Made by a program: the position numbers and the translations under genes. This document shows positions 34,747 through 44,550 of a stretch of 64,000 nucleotides of DNA, one piece after another; the first letter of the stretch is position 1; each line of letters begins with the position of its first letter. The stretch is taken from assembly GCA_963702595.1 (NCBI GenBank), contig CAVPDC010000012.1:60148-124147 (forward strand), written 5' to 3'. The notes under the pieces are model-generated. The model searched no databases and was not told where the DNA came from. It saw only the letters and a program-made list of their open reading frames with translations. Origin of the DNA: JALORV01 sp963702595. Its GTDB lineage: Bacteria > Pseudomonadota > Gammaproteobacteria > Burkholderiales > Burkholderiaceae_F.

Positions 34747-35303
34747 TGGGACACTCCAAGAGTACGTTCCGGCAGTCTCTCTGGCACGGCGCGCTGGCCG
34801 CAGTGCTGCTCGCGGTGCCTGTGGTCGCGTCCGCGCACGGCGACACGAGCCATGAGAAGCCGGCAGGGCCGGCGATCCGCGAACAGAAGCCGTGGGGCAT
34901 CGCCGGCGACGCCAAGGCGGTCAGTCGAACCATTGAAGTCACGATGACCGACAACATGCGCTTCGTTCCCGAATTCATCGAGGTGCGGCAGGGCGAGACC
35001 CTGCGGCTCGTGCATCGGAACCGCGGCAAGCTGATGCACGAATTCGTGCTCGGCACCCGCAAGGAACTCGATGAACACGCGGCACTGATGAAGCGCTTCC
35101 CGACGATGGAGCACGATGAGCCCTACATGGCGCACGTGGCGCCGGGCAAGACCGGGGAAATCGTCTGGACCTTCAACCGCGCCGGGGAGTTTGACTTCGC
35201 CTGCCTGATTCCCGGTCACTATGACGCCGGCATGGTCGGCAGGATCAAGGTGGTTCCGGCCACCTCCGTACCGGGCGACACTCGCGCAGGCAAGAAGAGC
35301 TAG
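34743..35303 (+). CDS. Periplasmic cupredoxin (type 1 copper protein)
   Basis: Exported blue-copper-type protein of 186 residues. A signal peptide ends near VVASAHG. The copper site is complete: His99 in LMHEFV, Cys154 and His159 in FACLIPGHY, and Met164 in DAGMVG. Many extra His and Met residues in the middle (LMKRFPTMEHDEPYM) and the N-terminus suggest a copper-handling role as in CopI-like proteins, rather than simple electron transfer. It overlaps serB by 4 bases. Confidence 0.92.
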   Translation: MMGHSKSTFRQSLWHGALAAVLLAVPVVASAHGDTSHEKPAGPAIREQKPWGIAGDAKAVSRTIEVTMTDNMRFVPEFIEVRQGETLRLVHRNRGKLMHEFVLGTRKELDEHAALMKRFPTMEHDEPYMAHVAPGKTGEIVWTFNRAGEFDFACLIPGHYDAGMVGRIKVVPATSVPGDTRAGKKS

Positions 35304-35368
35304 GCCGCGCGCAGGTCCAAGTTAACGGTGCGCTCGCGCAACCGCCCCGTGCTGGCACGTTGTGTTCT

Positions 35369-35392
35369 CCGCCGACGAGGACGCCTCGGCGG
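35369..35392. terminator. Hairpin between convergent genes, probable bidirectional terminator
   Basis: CCGCCGA and TCGGCGG form the arms, with an inner CGAGGACGCC. It lies in the 180-base gap between the convergent cupredoxin and DinB genes. A short CCTT follows but no long T run. Confidence 0.45.
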
Positions 35393-35483
35393 CCTCCCTT
35401 AGATATCCGAACTGAGGTACTCCAAGCCGGAGTCCCCCGTCAGCAACCCAGCGAGCGGCGTCGACGATGGACGGCGCGGACAG

Positions 35484-36026
35484 CTAGAGCGCGAACTGCT
35501 CGCCCAGGATCACGCGCTGCTGCGCGTCGCGGGTCAGAGGCGCCCAGGGCAGATCCGTCGGACCCGGATCGATACCAGCCTGCTTCAGCAAGGTCGTGAC
35601 CTGCCCTCGATGATGCGTCTGGTGATTGAACATCTGCATGACGCACAGCCAGCGCGGGCGAGACATCTCGCGCTTTGCCACTCCGGAATACCAGGTGAGC
35701 GGGCCTGTCAGCTGCTCGGCATCGAGTTGGGCCGCCCAGGCCGCGATCTCGTCATCCATCGCGCGCCGCGCGTCGGAGAGTGCGCCAAAGTCCTCGTGAA
35801 GGTCGACGCCGATTCCGCCGACAGGGTAGGTCCTGCCATTGAATCGGGACAACCAGACGCGGTCTGCCCACAGGATGTGGTTTAGCGTGGAGTGAAGCGA
35901 GCGAAAGAACGCGCCTCGATCGGCCTTGCGCTCCGCATCCGTCAGCGTGGCAGCCGCCTCGTAGACATTGCGGTTCATCCAGCCGTTGTAGGCGGCCATG
36001 GTCTGGCAGTACTCAGCGTCGATCAT
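35484..36026 (-). CDS. DinB family protein
   Basis: A 180-residue four-helix-bundle protein of the DinB/YfiT superfamily. The three metal-binding histidines are visible: one in SLHSTLNHILWAD (about residue 49) and two in MFNHQTHHRGQVTTLL (about 136-141). Such proteins are often thiol-dependent transferases, though most are uncharacterised. It overlaps the end of the DUF882 gene by 4 bases and is probably co-transcribed with it. Confidence 0.92.
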   Translation of the reverse strand: MIDAEYCQTMAAYNGWMNRNVYEAAATLTDAERKADRGAFFRSLHSTLNHILWADRVWLSRFNGRTYPVGGIGVDLHEDFGALSDARRAMDDEIAAWAAQLDAEQLTGPLTWYSGVAKREMSRPRWLCVMQMFNHQTHHRGQVTTLLKQAGIDPGPTDLPWAPLTRDAQQRVILGEQFAL

Positions 36027-36739
36027 GGTCCACTCCGTTCAGTACCGCGCCGGTCCTCTACGCAAGACACTGCATCCTGCGCTTCGCGCCGCTCCGGGCA
36101 GCCTGCTAACCCGCCAGGTGAGGCCGGCTTCGGCTTGCCCTGATCGAGCCAGATCCGCTCGTCGCCCGAGTCGACGTGGACGAAGCCACGCCCTACGTAA
36201 AAGCCGGTGCCACCCCGTCCCAGCACCGACGCCAGCCCGGCCAGCTTGACGCTGGAGACTCCGCGCACCGAGATGTCGGCTGCCTGCCCGACGACGTGCC
36301 GCGAATCACGCGCGGCGCCCTCGGTGGAGTTGTTCGTCTTGCGCGTGCGATAGCCCGAGTGCAGTTCGATCGGCGCCTGGATGCCGGAGCGGGCCAGCCA
36401 TGCCTGGACGCCGGCCAGCGTGTCAAGCAGCGCACGGTTCATCGCGAACACACGATCGGCCCGGACGTCGCGCATGATCCAGCACAGGCGCAGGTACTCG
36501 TCCTGGTTGCGGCCAGCATTCGCCGTCCAGTAGGTCGCCCGTACTTCCTCGTCGCCGCGGCGGACCCAGAGCGTGCGGCTCTCGCGCAGCAGCTCGGCCA
36601 GGCGCGGATCCATCGCCTGCCCTGCGCGTACGTGCAGCGGCACGGCCCCGCACACGCTGCAGCCCGCGGCGAGCACCAGCCTTCGGCGAGTCAGCCCGTG
36701 CTGCACCAGATCCGGGACGTCCTGTTCCACCGCGATCAC
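36023..36739 (-). CDS. DUF882 / YcbK-like murein peptidase (M15 fold)
   Basis: Exported protein of about 238 residues. A twin-arginine-like signal (LTRRRLVLAAGCSVC) leads to the DUF882 peptidase M15-type domain, with metal ligands in ELHSGYRTRKTN, GQAADISVRG and FVHVDSG. Family members (MepK/YcbK) cut peptidoglycan cross-links. The start is uncertain: GTG 36739 or 36730 lie just after the thiolase stop, while the frame stays open to 36787 inside the thiolase gene. The C-terminal 30 residues are polar and not conserved. Confidence 0.82.
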   Translation of the reverse strand: MIAVEQDVPDLVQHGLTRRRLVLAAGCSVCGAVPLHVRAGQAMDPRLAELLRESRTLWVRRGDEEVRATYWTANAGRNQDEYLRLCWIMRDVRADRVFAMNRALLDTLAGVQAWLARSGIQAPIELHSGYRTRKTNNSTEGAARDSRHVVGQAADISVRGVSSVKLAGLASVLGRGGTGFYVGRGFVHVDSGDERIWLDQGKPKPASPGGLAGCPERREAQDAVSCVEDRRGTERSGP

Positions 36740-36749
36740 GGCAATCGCG

Positions 36750-37931
36750 TCAGATGCGCTCGAAGATCGCGGCGATTCCCTGGCCACCGCCGATGCACAT
36801 CGTCACCAGCGCATAGCGGCCGCCGACACGCTGCAGCTCGTACAGCGCCTTTACGGTGATGATCGCGCCCGTGGCACCGACCGGGTGACCGAGCGAGATG
36901 CCGCTGCCGTTGGGATTGACCTTTTCGGGCGGGAAGCCGAGTTCCTTCGCCACCGCGCAGGCCTGTGCGGCGAATGCCTCGTTGGCCTCGATGACATCGA
37001 GATCGGCGACCTTGAGGCCGGCTCGCTCGAGCGCCTTGCGCGTGGCCGGCACCGGCCCGATGCCCATGTACTTCGGGTCGACTCCGGCATGGCCATAAGC
37101 CACCAGGCGCGCCAACGGCTTGAGCCCGCGCTTTTCGGCCACGCTGCGCTCCATCATCACGACGGCGGCGGCGCCGTCATTGATGCCGGAAGCATTGCCG
37201 GCAGTGACCGTGCCATTCTCCTTGACGAACACGGGCTTTAGCTTCGTCATGTCATCCATCGACGTGCCTTCACGAAAGTGCTCGTCGGTGTCGAAGACCA
37301 CCGGCCCCTTCTTGCCCTTGACCTCGATCGGCACGATCTGGGTCTTGAAGTGCCCCGCCTTGGTGGCCGCGGCGGCGCGCCGATGGCTTTCGACCGCCAG
37401 CGCATCCTGTTCCTGCCGCGTGATGCCCCACTTGGTCGCGACGTTCTCGGCCGTGACTCCCATGTGGATCACATCGAAGGGATCGTGCAGCGCGCCTACC
37501 ATCATGTCGATCGCCTTCATGTCACCCATGCGCTGGCCCCAGCGCCCGGCCGGCACGATGTACGGTCCGCGCGACATGCACTCGGCCCCGCCCCCGAGCG
37601 CGATGTCGGCATCGCCCAGCAGGATCGTCTGCGCTGCCGAGATGATGGCCTGCAGGCCGCTGCCACACAGCCGATTGAGGGTCAGGCACGGAGTGTCCTG
37701 GCCAACGCCGCCGTTGAGCGCCGCCACCCGACCGAGATACATGTCCTTCGGCTCGGTGTTGATGACATGGCCAAAGACCACGTGCCCGACTTCGGCGCCG
37801 GCCACCTGGCCCCGCTTCAGCGCCTCAGCCACAACGGTGGCGCCAAGCTGGGTCGGCGGCATGTCCTTCAGGCTCCCGCCGAAGGTACCGATGGCGGTTC
37901 GGGCTCCACTGACGACGACGACTTCGCGCAT
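36750..37931 (-). CDS. Acetyl-CoA acyltransferase (thiolase)
   Basis: Thiolase of 393 residues. The active-site Cys lies in LNRLCGSGLQAI (about residue 90), and the C-terminal part has GHPVGATGAI with catalytic His and MCIGGGQG with the second Cys. It forms or splits acetoacetyl-CoA or longer 3-ketoacyl-CoA. It is distinct from the phaA copy at 51 kb and resembles BktB-type enzymes, which can supply longer units for PHA; that role is inferred. ATG 37931 begins the standard REVVVVSGARTAIG. Confidence 0.93.
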   Translation of the reverse strand: MREVVVVSGARTAIGTFGGSLKDMPPTQLGATVVAEALKRGQVAGAEVGHVVFGHVINTEPKDMYLGRVAALNGGVGQDTPCLTLNRLCGSGLQAIISAAQTILLGDADIALGGGAECMSRGPYIVPAGRWGQRMGDMKAIDMMVGALHDPFDVIHMGVTAENVATKWGITRQEQDALAVESHRRAAAATKAGHFKTQIVPIEVKGKKGPVVFDTDEHFREGTSMDDMTKLKPVFVKENGTVTAGNASGINDGAAAVVMMERSVAEKRGLKPLARLVAYGHAGVDPKYMGIGPVPATRKALERAGLKVADLDVIEANEAFAAQACAVAKELGFPPEKVNPNGSGISLGHPVGATGAIITVKALYELQRVGGRYALVTMCIGGGQGIAAIFERI

Positions 37932-38030
37932 TCGCTTCTCCCCAGGGTCTTGTTCAGTGATCGGCCGCGACCGGGCGATCAGCCGCAAATTCTTGCACGT
38001 CCCGAGTGTCGGTGCTTGACCTGGATCGGA

Positions 38031-38046
38031 CCGGGTCGCGACCCGG
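38031..38046. terminator. Perfect 16-base palindrome
   Basis: CCGGGTCGCGACCCGG lies between the end of the beta-barrel gene and the start of the thiolase, both on the minus strand. It may be a terminator or protein-binding site; no T run follows. Confidence 0.4.
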
Positions 38047-38063
38047 CGAGCGCGCGTGCCGCG

Positions 38064-38672
38064 TCAGAAGCGCGCGTTCAGCCCGATCATGCCTTCGTAC
38101 TGCAGGAAGATGTCGCTGCGCAGGACGACGACGCAGCCGCCCGAGCACATGAAACCGCCCGAGCTGTTGACGAACGTGGCGAAGCCGCGCGCCTCGGCGC
38201 GCAGTCCCATGTTGTCACTGAGCGGCCAGTAATAGCCAACGCCAAGATTGAGCGAAGCCCTGATCTCCGACCCGTAGCCGGCCGTGCTGGGACTGAACTG
38301 CGTCGCGCCGATCCCGCCCGCGACGTAAACCCCGCGCCCCACCGGCCCGTCGATGAACGACGTGCCTCCGAGATGCAGGTAGCGGATCGTCAGGTCGAAG
38401 GGCGCTGCGCTGCCGCCAGGCGACAGCGTGGTCGACTGCTGGCTGTACATCAGCTGCACCTCGCGCGACGGGTCGAGCATCGTGCCGACCGCCAGCGCGA
38501 AAGCGGCCGAGCTCTTGACGGTCGCCTGGGCGTCGGTTGTCGTGTTCTCGATGCCGTCGCTGCCCACATACCCGGCGTAGAGCGTCAGCGTCATCTGGGC
38601 CGCAGCCGGACCTGCCAGCAGCATCGAGGCGAGCACAACCGCACCGGCGATCCGCCGCCGCAGCACCTTCAT
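38064..38672 (-). CDS. Outer-membrane beta-barrel-like protein
   Basis: A 202-residue exported protein. A signal peptide (LRRRIAGAVVLASMLLAGP, cleavage after AAAQ) is followed by alternating beta strands (LTLYAGYVGSDG, GRGVYVAGGIGATQFSP, NLGVGYYWPLSDN). It ends in GLNARF, a terminal Phe typical of outer-membrane barrels. It overlaps the GST gene by 4 bases and is probably in the rimO-GST-barrel operon. Function is unknown. Confidence 0.82.
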   Translation of the reverse strand: MKVLRRRIAGAVVLASMLLAGPAAAQMTLTLYAGYVGSDGIENTTTDAQATVKSSAAFALAVGTMLDPSREVQLMYSQQSTTLSPGGSAAPFDLTIRYLHLGGTSFIDGPVGRGVYVAGGIGATQFSPSTAGYGSEIRASLNLGVGYYWPLSDNMGLRAEARGFATFVNSSGGFMCSGGCVVVLRSDIFLQYEGMIGLNARF

Positions 38673-39313
38673 GTCCAGTGACGCTTCCATACCGGAGCCA
38701 CCTCGGGCAGCTTGTCGACTCGCGCCATCATCGCCGCGAACCTCGGGTGGGCATCCTTCAAATAGTCCCGCATCTTCCACCAGCGCGACAGGTTGGCGAG
38801 GTAGACGTCGCAGACGTAGGGCTGCGGTCCCAACAGGAATCCGGACTTCTGCGGGAAAGCCTGCGCCACGATGTCCCAGCCGAGCTTCATACGAGCGACT
38901 GCCGCACGCTCGACCGCAGCCCTTGCCGCCGGCGTGCGTGACGTCGTCCAGCGGGCCGGGTAGTCCGCCACGCCGACGGCCGTGTACACCGTCGCGGCCA
39001 CGAAATGCATCCAGCGCATGCAGGTGGCGCGGTCGCGCGTGGAGAGTGCCGGCACCCAGTCACTCGGGTGCCGCTCCAGCAGCGTCCAGAGCACTGCCAC
39101 GCTCTCGGTGAGGATCTCACCCCCGGGCGTGACCAGCGTCGGCAACTGGCCGAGGGGATTGACCGTCTTGAGTTCCGCGAAGCAGGGTCCCGGCGGATCG
39201 CTCCACGGCGTAGCGTCCTTCAGTTCGAATTCCAAGCCCAATGCGCCGAGCATAACTTCCACGCTGGCCGCACCCGAGCGGCGCGCCGTGTACAGCACGT
39301 ATCGGGTCGTCAC
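38669..39313 (-). CDS. Glutathione S-transferase family protein
   Basis: A 214-residue GST. The N-terminal thioredoxin-like domain has LYTARRSGAASVEVMLGALG, cis-Pro in PLGQLPTLVTP and ILTESVAVLWTLLER (Glu-Ser for glutathione). The C-terminal helical domain has QPYVCDVYLANLSRW. GTG 39313 is taken as start because it begins the first strand and overlaps the rimO stop by 4 bases. The open frame continues far upstream but is antisense-like there. Confidence 0.88.
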   Translation of the reverse strand: MTTRYVLYTARRSGAASVEVMLGALGLEFELKDATPWSDPPGPCFAELKTVNPLGQLPTLVTPGGEILTESVAVLWTLLERHPSDWVPALSTRDRATCMRWMHFVAATVYTAVGVADYPARWTTSRTPAARAAVERAAVARMKLGWDIVAQAFPQKSGFLLGPQPYVCDVYLANLSRWWKMRDYLKDAHPRFAAMMARVDKLPEVAPVWKRHWT

Positions 39314-40695
39314 GCGAGCGCTCCATGCAGGTCGTGTTCCTCGGCGGACGTGACCTTCACCTCGACGAAGTCCCCCGCCGTGAGCTTGCGCCGGCCGGTC
39401 TTGATGTACACGACACCGTCGATCTCGGGCGCATCGGCGGCGGTTCGACCCATCGCGACCGTTGGCCCGACTTCGTCGATCAGCACGCGCTGGACCGTCC
39501 CGACCTTGCGGGCGAGCCGCCGTGCCGAGATCTGCTCCTGGACCTGCATGAAGCGCGCGCGCCGTTCCTCGCGGACTTCGTCCGCGAGCTGCCCCGGCAG
39601 CGCGTTCGCCGCCGCGCCATCGACCGGCGAATACGCGAAACAACCGACCCGATCGAGTTCGGCCTCGCGCAGGAAATCCAGCAGGTGTTCGAACTCCCCT
39701 TCCGTCTCGCCCGGAAACCCGGCGATGAAGGTGGAGCGGATCGTGAGGTCCGGGCAGATCGCGCGCCAGGCGCGGATGCGCTCTATGTTCTTCTCGCCCG
39801 AAGCTGGCCGCTTCATCGCCTTGAGCACGCGCGGGTGCGAGTGCTGGAACGGCACATCGAGGTACGGCAGCACCCTGCCCTCGGCCATCAGCGGGATGAT
39901 TTCGTCGACATGCGGATACGGATACACGTAGTGCAGCCGTACCCACGCGCTGGATGACTGCGCGAGTTGCGCCAGCTCCTTCACGAGTTCGGTCATCTTC
40001 GTCCTGACCGCGCGACCACCGACGAAATCGAGCTTGTAGCGGGCATCGACCCCGTAGGCGCTGGTGTCCTGCGAGATCACGAGGATCTCCTTCACGCCCT
40101 GCTTCAGAAGGTTCTCTGCCTCGCGCATAACCTGGCCGATCGGGCGCGAAACCAGGTCGCCACGCATCGACGGGATGATGCAGAAGCTGCAGCGATGGTT
40201 GCAGCCCTCGGAAATCTTGAGGTACGCATAGTGCCGCGGCGTCAGCTTGATGCCGGCCGGCGGCACGAGGTCCGTGTACGGATCGTGCGGCTTCGGCAGG
40301 TAACGATGTACATGGTCGAGCACTTCGCCCGCAGCGTGCGGGCCGGTGACAGCCAGCACCTTCGGATGCACCTTGGCGACGAGGTTCTCACCACCATCAC
40401 TGCGCGCGCCGAGGCAGCCGGTGACGATGACCTTGCCGTTCTCAGCGAGCGCCTCGCCGATTGCGTCGAGCGACTCCTGCACGGCGGCGTCGATGAAGCC
40501 GCAGGTATTTACGATGACGAGGTCGGCGCCCTCGTAGGTCGGGCTGGTCGCGTAGCCCTCGGCGCTGAGCTGCGTCAGGATCAGTTCGGAGTCGACCAGC
40601 GCCTTCGGGCAGCCCAGAGACACAAAGCCCACCGACGGAGCGGTGGGCTTGGCGGCGGTCGGACGCGACCGCCGTGCGGCACTCGTGGCGGTCAT
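39310..40695 (-). CDS. rimO: Ribosomal protein S12 methylthiotransferase
   Basis: Radical-SAM enzyme of 461 residues that methylthiolates Asp of ribosomal protein S12. The N-terminal cluster cysteines are at about 29, 65 and 94 (SLGCPKALVDSE, NTCGF, TGCLGAR). The radical-SAM motif is CNHRCSFC (165-172). A TRAM domain ends the protein (GVVYIKTGRRKLTAGDFVEV). It follows phaR by 16 bases on the same strand, an order I know from Burkholderiales. Confidence 0.96.
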   Translation of the reverse strand: MTATSAARRSRPTAAKPTAPSVGFVSLGCPKALVDSELILTQLSAEGYATSPTYEGADLVIVNTCGFIDAAVQESLDAIGEALAENGKVIVTGCLGARSDGGENLVAKVHPKVLAVTGPHAAGEVLDHVHRYLPKPHDPYTDLVPPAGIKLTPRHYAYLKISEGCNHRCSFCIIPSMRGDLVSRPIGQVMREAENLLKQGVKEILVISQDTSAYGVDARYKLDFVGGRAVRTKMTELVKELAQLAQSSSAWVRLHYVYPYPHVDEIIPLMAEGRVLPYLDVPFQHSHPRVLKAMKRPASGEKNIERIRAWRAICPDLTIRSTFIAGFPGETEGEFEHLLDFLREAELDRVGCFAYSPVDGAAANALPGQLADEVREERRARFMQVQEQISARRLARKVGTVQRVLIDEVGPTVAMGRTAADAPEIDGVVYIKTGRRKLTAGDFVEVKVTSAEEHDLHGALA

Positions 40696-40711
40696 CGCCC
40701 CACAGTCACGG

Positions 40712-41251
40712 CTATTTCTTCTCGCCCGGGAAGCCCGGGAAGCCGGAGAACATCGAGCGCGCCTGGGTCTGCATGTTCTCCTGCATCTGCACGAACAGGT
40801 TCTTCGACTGCTCGATATAGCTGGACATCACCGACTGGATCATCGGCGATTGCATGTTGACGAACTGTGTCCACATCTCAGGCCCGATCTTGTTCGTCTC
40901 GTAGAAGGCCTTGCTTTGTTCCGACAGCTTGCCCTGAATGTCGATGAACGCCTGGATGTTCTTCTCCAGGTAGGAGCCCATCATGCCCTGCATCGCGTTG
41001 CCGTAGAAGCGGATGATCTGCGACAGCATCGTCGCGCTGAACATCGGCATGCCGCCGGCTTCCTCGTCGAGGATGATCTGCAGCAGGATCGGGCGGGTCA
41101 GGTCCTCGGCACTCTTGGCGTCGACGACCTGGAAGTTTTCGTTGTCCAGCACGAGTTGCTTGACGTCGGCCAGCGTGATGTAGGTGCTGGTCTGGGTGTC
41201 GTACAGCCGCCGGTTAGGGTACTTCTTGATCAGGCGCACAGCAGTTGCCAT
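40712..41251 (-). CDS. phaR: Polyhydroxyalkanoate synthesis repressor
   Basis: Regulator of 179 residues. The DNA-binding N-terminus IKKYPNRRLYDTQTSTYITL is diagnostic, followed by the PHB-accumulation regulatory domain (LILLQIILDEE-like helix and FYGNAMQGMMGSYLEKNI). PhaR binds PHA granules and, when free, represses phasin and pha genes. The C-terminus is Met/Gln rich. Here it is 9.2 kb from phaB, while in relatives it commonly follows phaB. Confidence 0.96.
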   Translation of the reverse strand: MATAVRLIKKYPNRRLYDTQTSTYITLADVKQLVLDNENFQVVDAKSAEDLTRPILLQIILDEEAGGMPMFSATMLSQIIRFYGNAMQGMMGSYLEKNIQAFIDIQGKLSEQSKAFYETNKIGPEMWTQFVNMQSPMIQSVMSSYIEQSKNLFVQMQENMQTQARSMFSGFPGFPGEKK

Positions 41252-41445
41252 TCTTGTTCCTCAGTTGTCATCGCGCGGCGCGCGACGGCCCGTCGTGCGG
41301 GCATCTCCCATTTGGTTTTGCGGCATTCTAGCGAAGATGACGCACCGCAGCGGAGACGCGCCCCCAGGGTGTCTCCAATGGCCAGACCCGCGAAGCTCTG
41401 CCAGAATATTCGGTTCAGATTTTCGACTCTGCCTTCCAAGGAGAC

Positions 41446-42796
41446 ATGATGGTTCGCCGCACCCTGCTTGCAGCTTCAATCGTGGCCGGATTCTCGATGG
41501 CGTTCGCCGCGGGAGCGGCGATCGCCGGCACGGTAACGGTCATCACTTCGTTCCCAAAGGAGCTGACAGCGGCCTACAAGGCGGCGTTCGAAAAGGCCAA
41601 TCCCGGCGTCACGCTGGAGATTCTGAACAAGAGCACCGTGGCCGGCATCGCGTTCGTGCGCGAAACCGCCGCGGGACAGCGGCCCGACGTCTTCTGGGCT
41701 TCCGCACCCGATGCCTTCGAAGTGCTCAAGCGCGACAAGCTGCTCGTGGCTGCCACGGACGTCGACAACAAGACTATTCCCGCGAAGATCGGCAACTACC
41801 CGATCAACGATCCCCAGGGCTTCTATAAGGGTCAGGCGCTGGCCGGCTACGGGATCATGTACAACACCCGCTACCTGAAGGCGAACAAGCTCGAGGCGCC
41901 GAAGGAGTGGACCGACCTGCTGGCGCGCAGCCTGGTTCGGCCACGTGGCGATGACGTCGCCCTCGCGCTCGGGGACGATGCACCTGACCGTGGAAACCAT
42001 CCTGCAGGGCGAAGGCTGGGACAAGGGCTGGAGCCAGATCCTGCAGATGGCCGGCAACAGCGCGCAGATCACCGAGCGCAGTTTCGGCGTGCCCGACGGC
42101 ATCAACAATGGCCAGTTCGGTGGCGGTCCGGTGATCGATTTCTTCGGACTGGCCGGCAAGAACTCGGGTTTCCCGGTCGAGTTCGTCTATCCGGCGATGA
42201 CCTCGATCGTTCCCGCCAACATCGCGCTGATTGCCGGCAGCAAGAACACGGCTGAGGCAAAGAAGTTCGTGCAGTTCGCCCTCAGCCAGCAAGGCCAGGA
42301 ACTGTTGCTGCAACCGGCGATTTCCCGCCTGCCCGTACTGCCATATCAGCGCTGGCCGGCAAGATCCCGGCCGGCTATCCCGGACCCGCAGGCCATCGTC
42401 AAGCGCGCCAAAGTCAACTTCGACGCCGACGTGTCAGAGAACCGCTACTCGCTCGTGCATTCGCTATTCGACCAGACGATCACGTTCCGTCTGAAGGAGC
42501 TGCAGGCGGCAACCAAGGCGATCCAGGCGGCCGAGGCGAAGATGGCCGCGAGCGGCAAGCCGAATGCGCCAGCCTCCGACCTGATCCGGCAGGCGCGTGA
42601 ACTCGCCTACTCGCCGATCGTCTCGGCGTCCCTTGCCTCGCAGCCCGAGTTCCTGAAGCTTTTCGCCGCGAACAAGAAGGAAGTTGCCGTCGCCAAGCAG
42701 ATCACCGGCCTCGAGGAGAGCTGGAACCGTAAGGCGCGCGAGAACTACGGCAAGGCGGCTGAGCTGGCACAACAGGCGGCAGCGCTGATCAAGTAA
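41446..42796 (+). pseudogene. ABC importer substrate-binding protein, frameshifted
   Basis: Periplasmic family-1 binding protein of the iron/phosphonate/polyamine class. A signal peptide (ending GAAIAGT) leads into VTVITSFPKELTAAYKAAFEK, with FVRETAAGQRPDVFWASAPDAF. The frame breaks at about 41,920-41,930. The remainder (AMTSPSRSGTMHLTVETIL onward) continues in another frame to the end. Two further compensating shifts lie near 42,350 and 42,390, where SALAGKIPAGYP can be read in the alternative frame. The protein is otherwise fully conserved. GGAGAC precedes the start. First gene of a three-gene operon. Confidence 0.8.
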
Positions 42797-42818
42797 GCAA
42801 GATCACAGGGTTCGTTCA

Positions 42819-44550
42819 GTGAGCGCCGTGCTGGGCGATGGCCGCGGCGCGTCCGCGGGTGCCGCGTCGCTGCTGCGTCGCTACGGCACTTCGTGGCGGG
42901 CCCTGCTGGTGCTGGCTGGCGATCGCCGCCTTTCTTCTTGTACTGCTGGTCATCCCGGTCGGCACTGTCTTCATCACGGCGTTCCGCGACGCCGACGGCA
43001 GCTTCACGCTTGGCCACTTCGCGTCGTTCTTCTCGACCGGGCTGATGCGCGAGTCGTTCTACAACTCGCTCTTTGTCGCCAGCACCAGTGTCGTCGATCG
43101 CCTCATTAATCGCGCGTGCCGCTCGCATACCTGACGGTGCGCTTCGAGTTCCGCGGAGCTATGCTGATCCAGACCCTCGGCGTGCTGCCGCTGATCATGC
43201 CGCCCTTTGTCGGCGCGGTGGCGATGCAGCTGGTGTTCGGCCGCTCGGGCTCGCTCAACCTGCTGCTCGAGGACCACTTCGGCTTCTCGATACCGATCAT
43301 GCAGGGGCTGACCGGCGTGATCTTTGTCGAGAGCCTGCACTACTTCCCGTTCATCCTGATGAACCTGGTCGTGGCACTGCGCGCGATCGACAGCGCGATG
43401 GAGGAAGCCGCGCTCAACCTCGGGGCGCGCGGCTGGCGCCTGTTCCGCCGCGTCGTGTTTCCGCTCGCCATGCCGGGCTATGTCGCGGGCGCGGCGCTCG
43501 TGTTCGTCAAGGTGTTCGACGACCTCGGCACGCCGCTGGTACTCGGGCAGACCAACATGCTGGCGCCGCAGGCCTATCTGCGCATCACGCAGGTCGGGCT
43601 GGAGGACCCGATCGGCTACGTGATCAGCGTCATCATGATCGCGTTCTCGATCGTGGCGCTGTGGCTTCGGCCCGGGTGATGAAGGGCAAGGACTACTCAA
43701 CTGTGCAGAAAGGTGGCGCCGGCTCGCGCAGCGGCGGCTTCGGCCGTGGGAGGCCGCGCTCGCCTACGTCGGCATCGTGCTCGTGCTGCTGGTCGTGCTG
43801 CGCCCGCACCTGGGCCTGCTGGTGCTGTCGTTCGCCAACGTCTGGAGTTTCTCGGTTCTTCCCGACGCCTGGACGCTGCGCACTACGCGACAGTGATCGA
43901 GGACTCGGCGACATGATCCGCAACACGCTGCTCTACTGCGGGCTCGCCGCGCTGATCGATGTCGCCATCGGTACGGCGATCGCCTACCTGATCCTGCGCA
44001 CCCGTATCCCGGCCCGCCAGTGGCTCGACTACGCCGCCAGCGCGGCCATCGCCGTGCCCGGCATCGTGCTCGCGATCGGCTACCTGCGCACCTTCCAGGG
44101 CGTCGAGATCTCGGCACGCCCATCACGCAGACCTGGCTCCTGATCATGCTGGCCTACTCGGTGCGGCGGCTGCCCTACGCGCTGCGCTCCTGCATGGCCG
44201 CGCTGCAACAGATCAACATCAGCCTGGAGGAAGCCGCCGAGATGCTCGGTGCCAGCCAGTGGCGCACCGTGCGGCGGATCGTCATTCCGCTGATGGCGGG
44301 CGGCATCCTGGCCGGCTTCGTATCGAGCTTCATCACCGCCGCCGTGGAGCTGTCGGCGACGATCCTGCTGGTGGTGAAGGAATCGCAGGCGCCAATGAGC
44401 TACGGCATCTACCTCTACATGCAGTCGATCGCCGGCCGCGGGCCGGGCGCGGCCCTCGGCGTGCTGCTGGTGCTGACGGTGGCCATCGGCACCTACCTGT
44501 CGCACCGGTTCGTCGACCGCGCCAACCGAACCCTGGAGACACAGCGATGA
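42819..44550 (+). pseudogene. ABC importer permease (fused, two halves), frameshifted
   Basis: Inner-membrane permease of the FbpB type, about 577 codons, with two binding-protein-dependent domains in one chain. Good segments are LAIAAFLLVLLVIPVGTVFITAF, the first EAA loop (EEAALNLGARGWRLFRRVVFPL), AYVGIVLVLLVVLRPHLGLLV, and the second EAA loop (EEAAEMLGASQWRTVRRIVIPL). Frame changes appear near 42,915 (CTGG duplicated), 43,100, 43,672, 43,735, 43,882, 43,910 and 44,112. The substrate is not known; the class imports iron or 2-aminoethylphosphonate-like compounds. Confidence 0.78.
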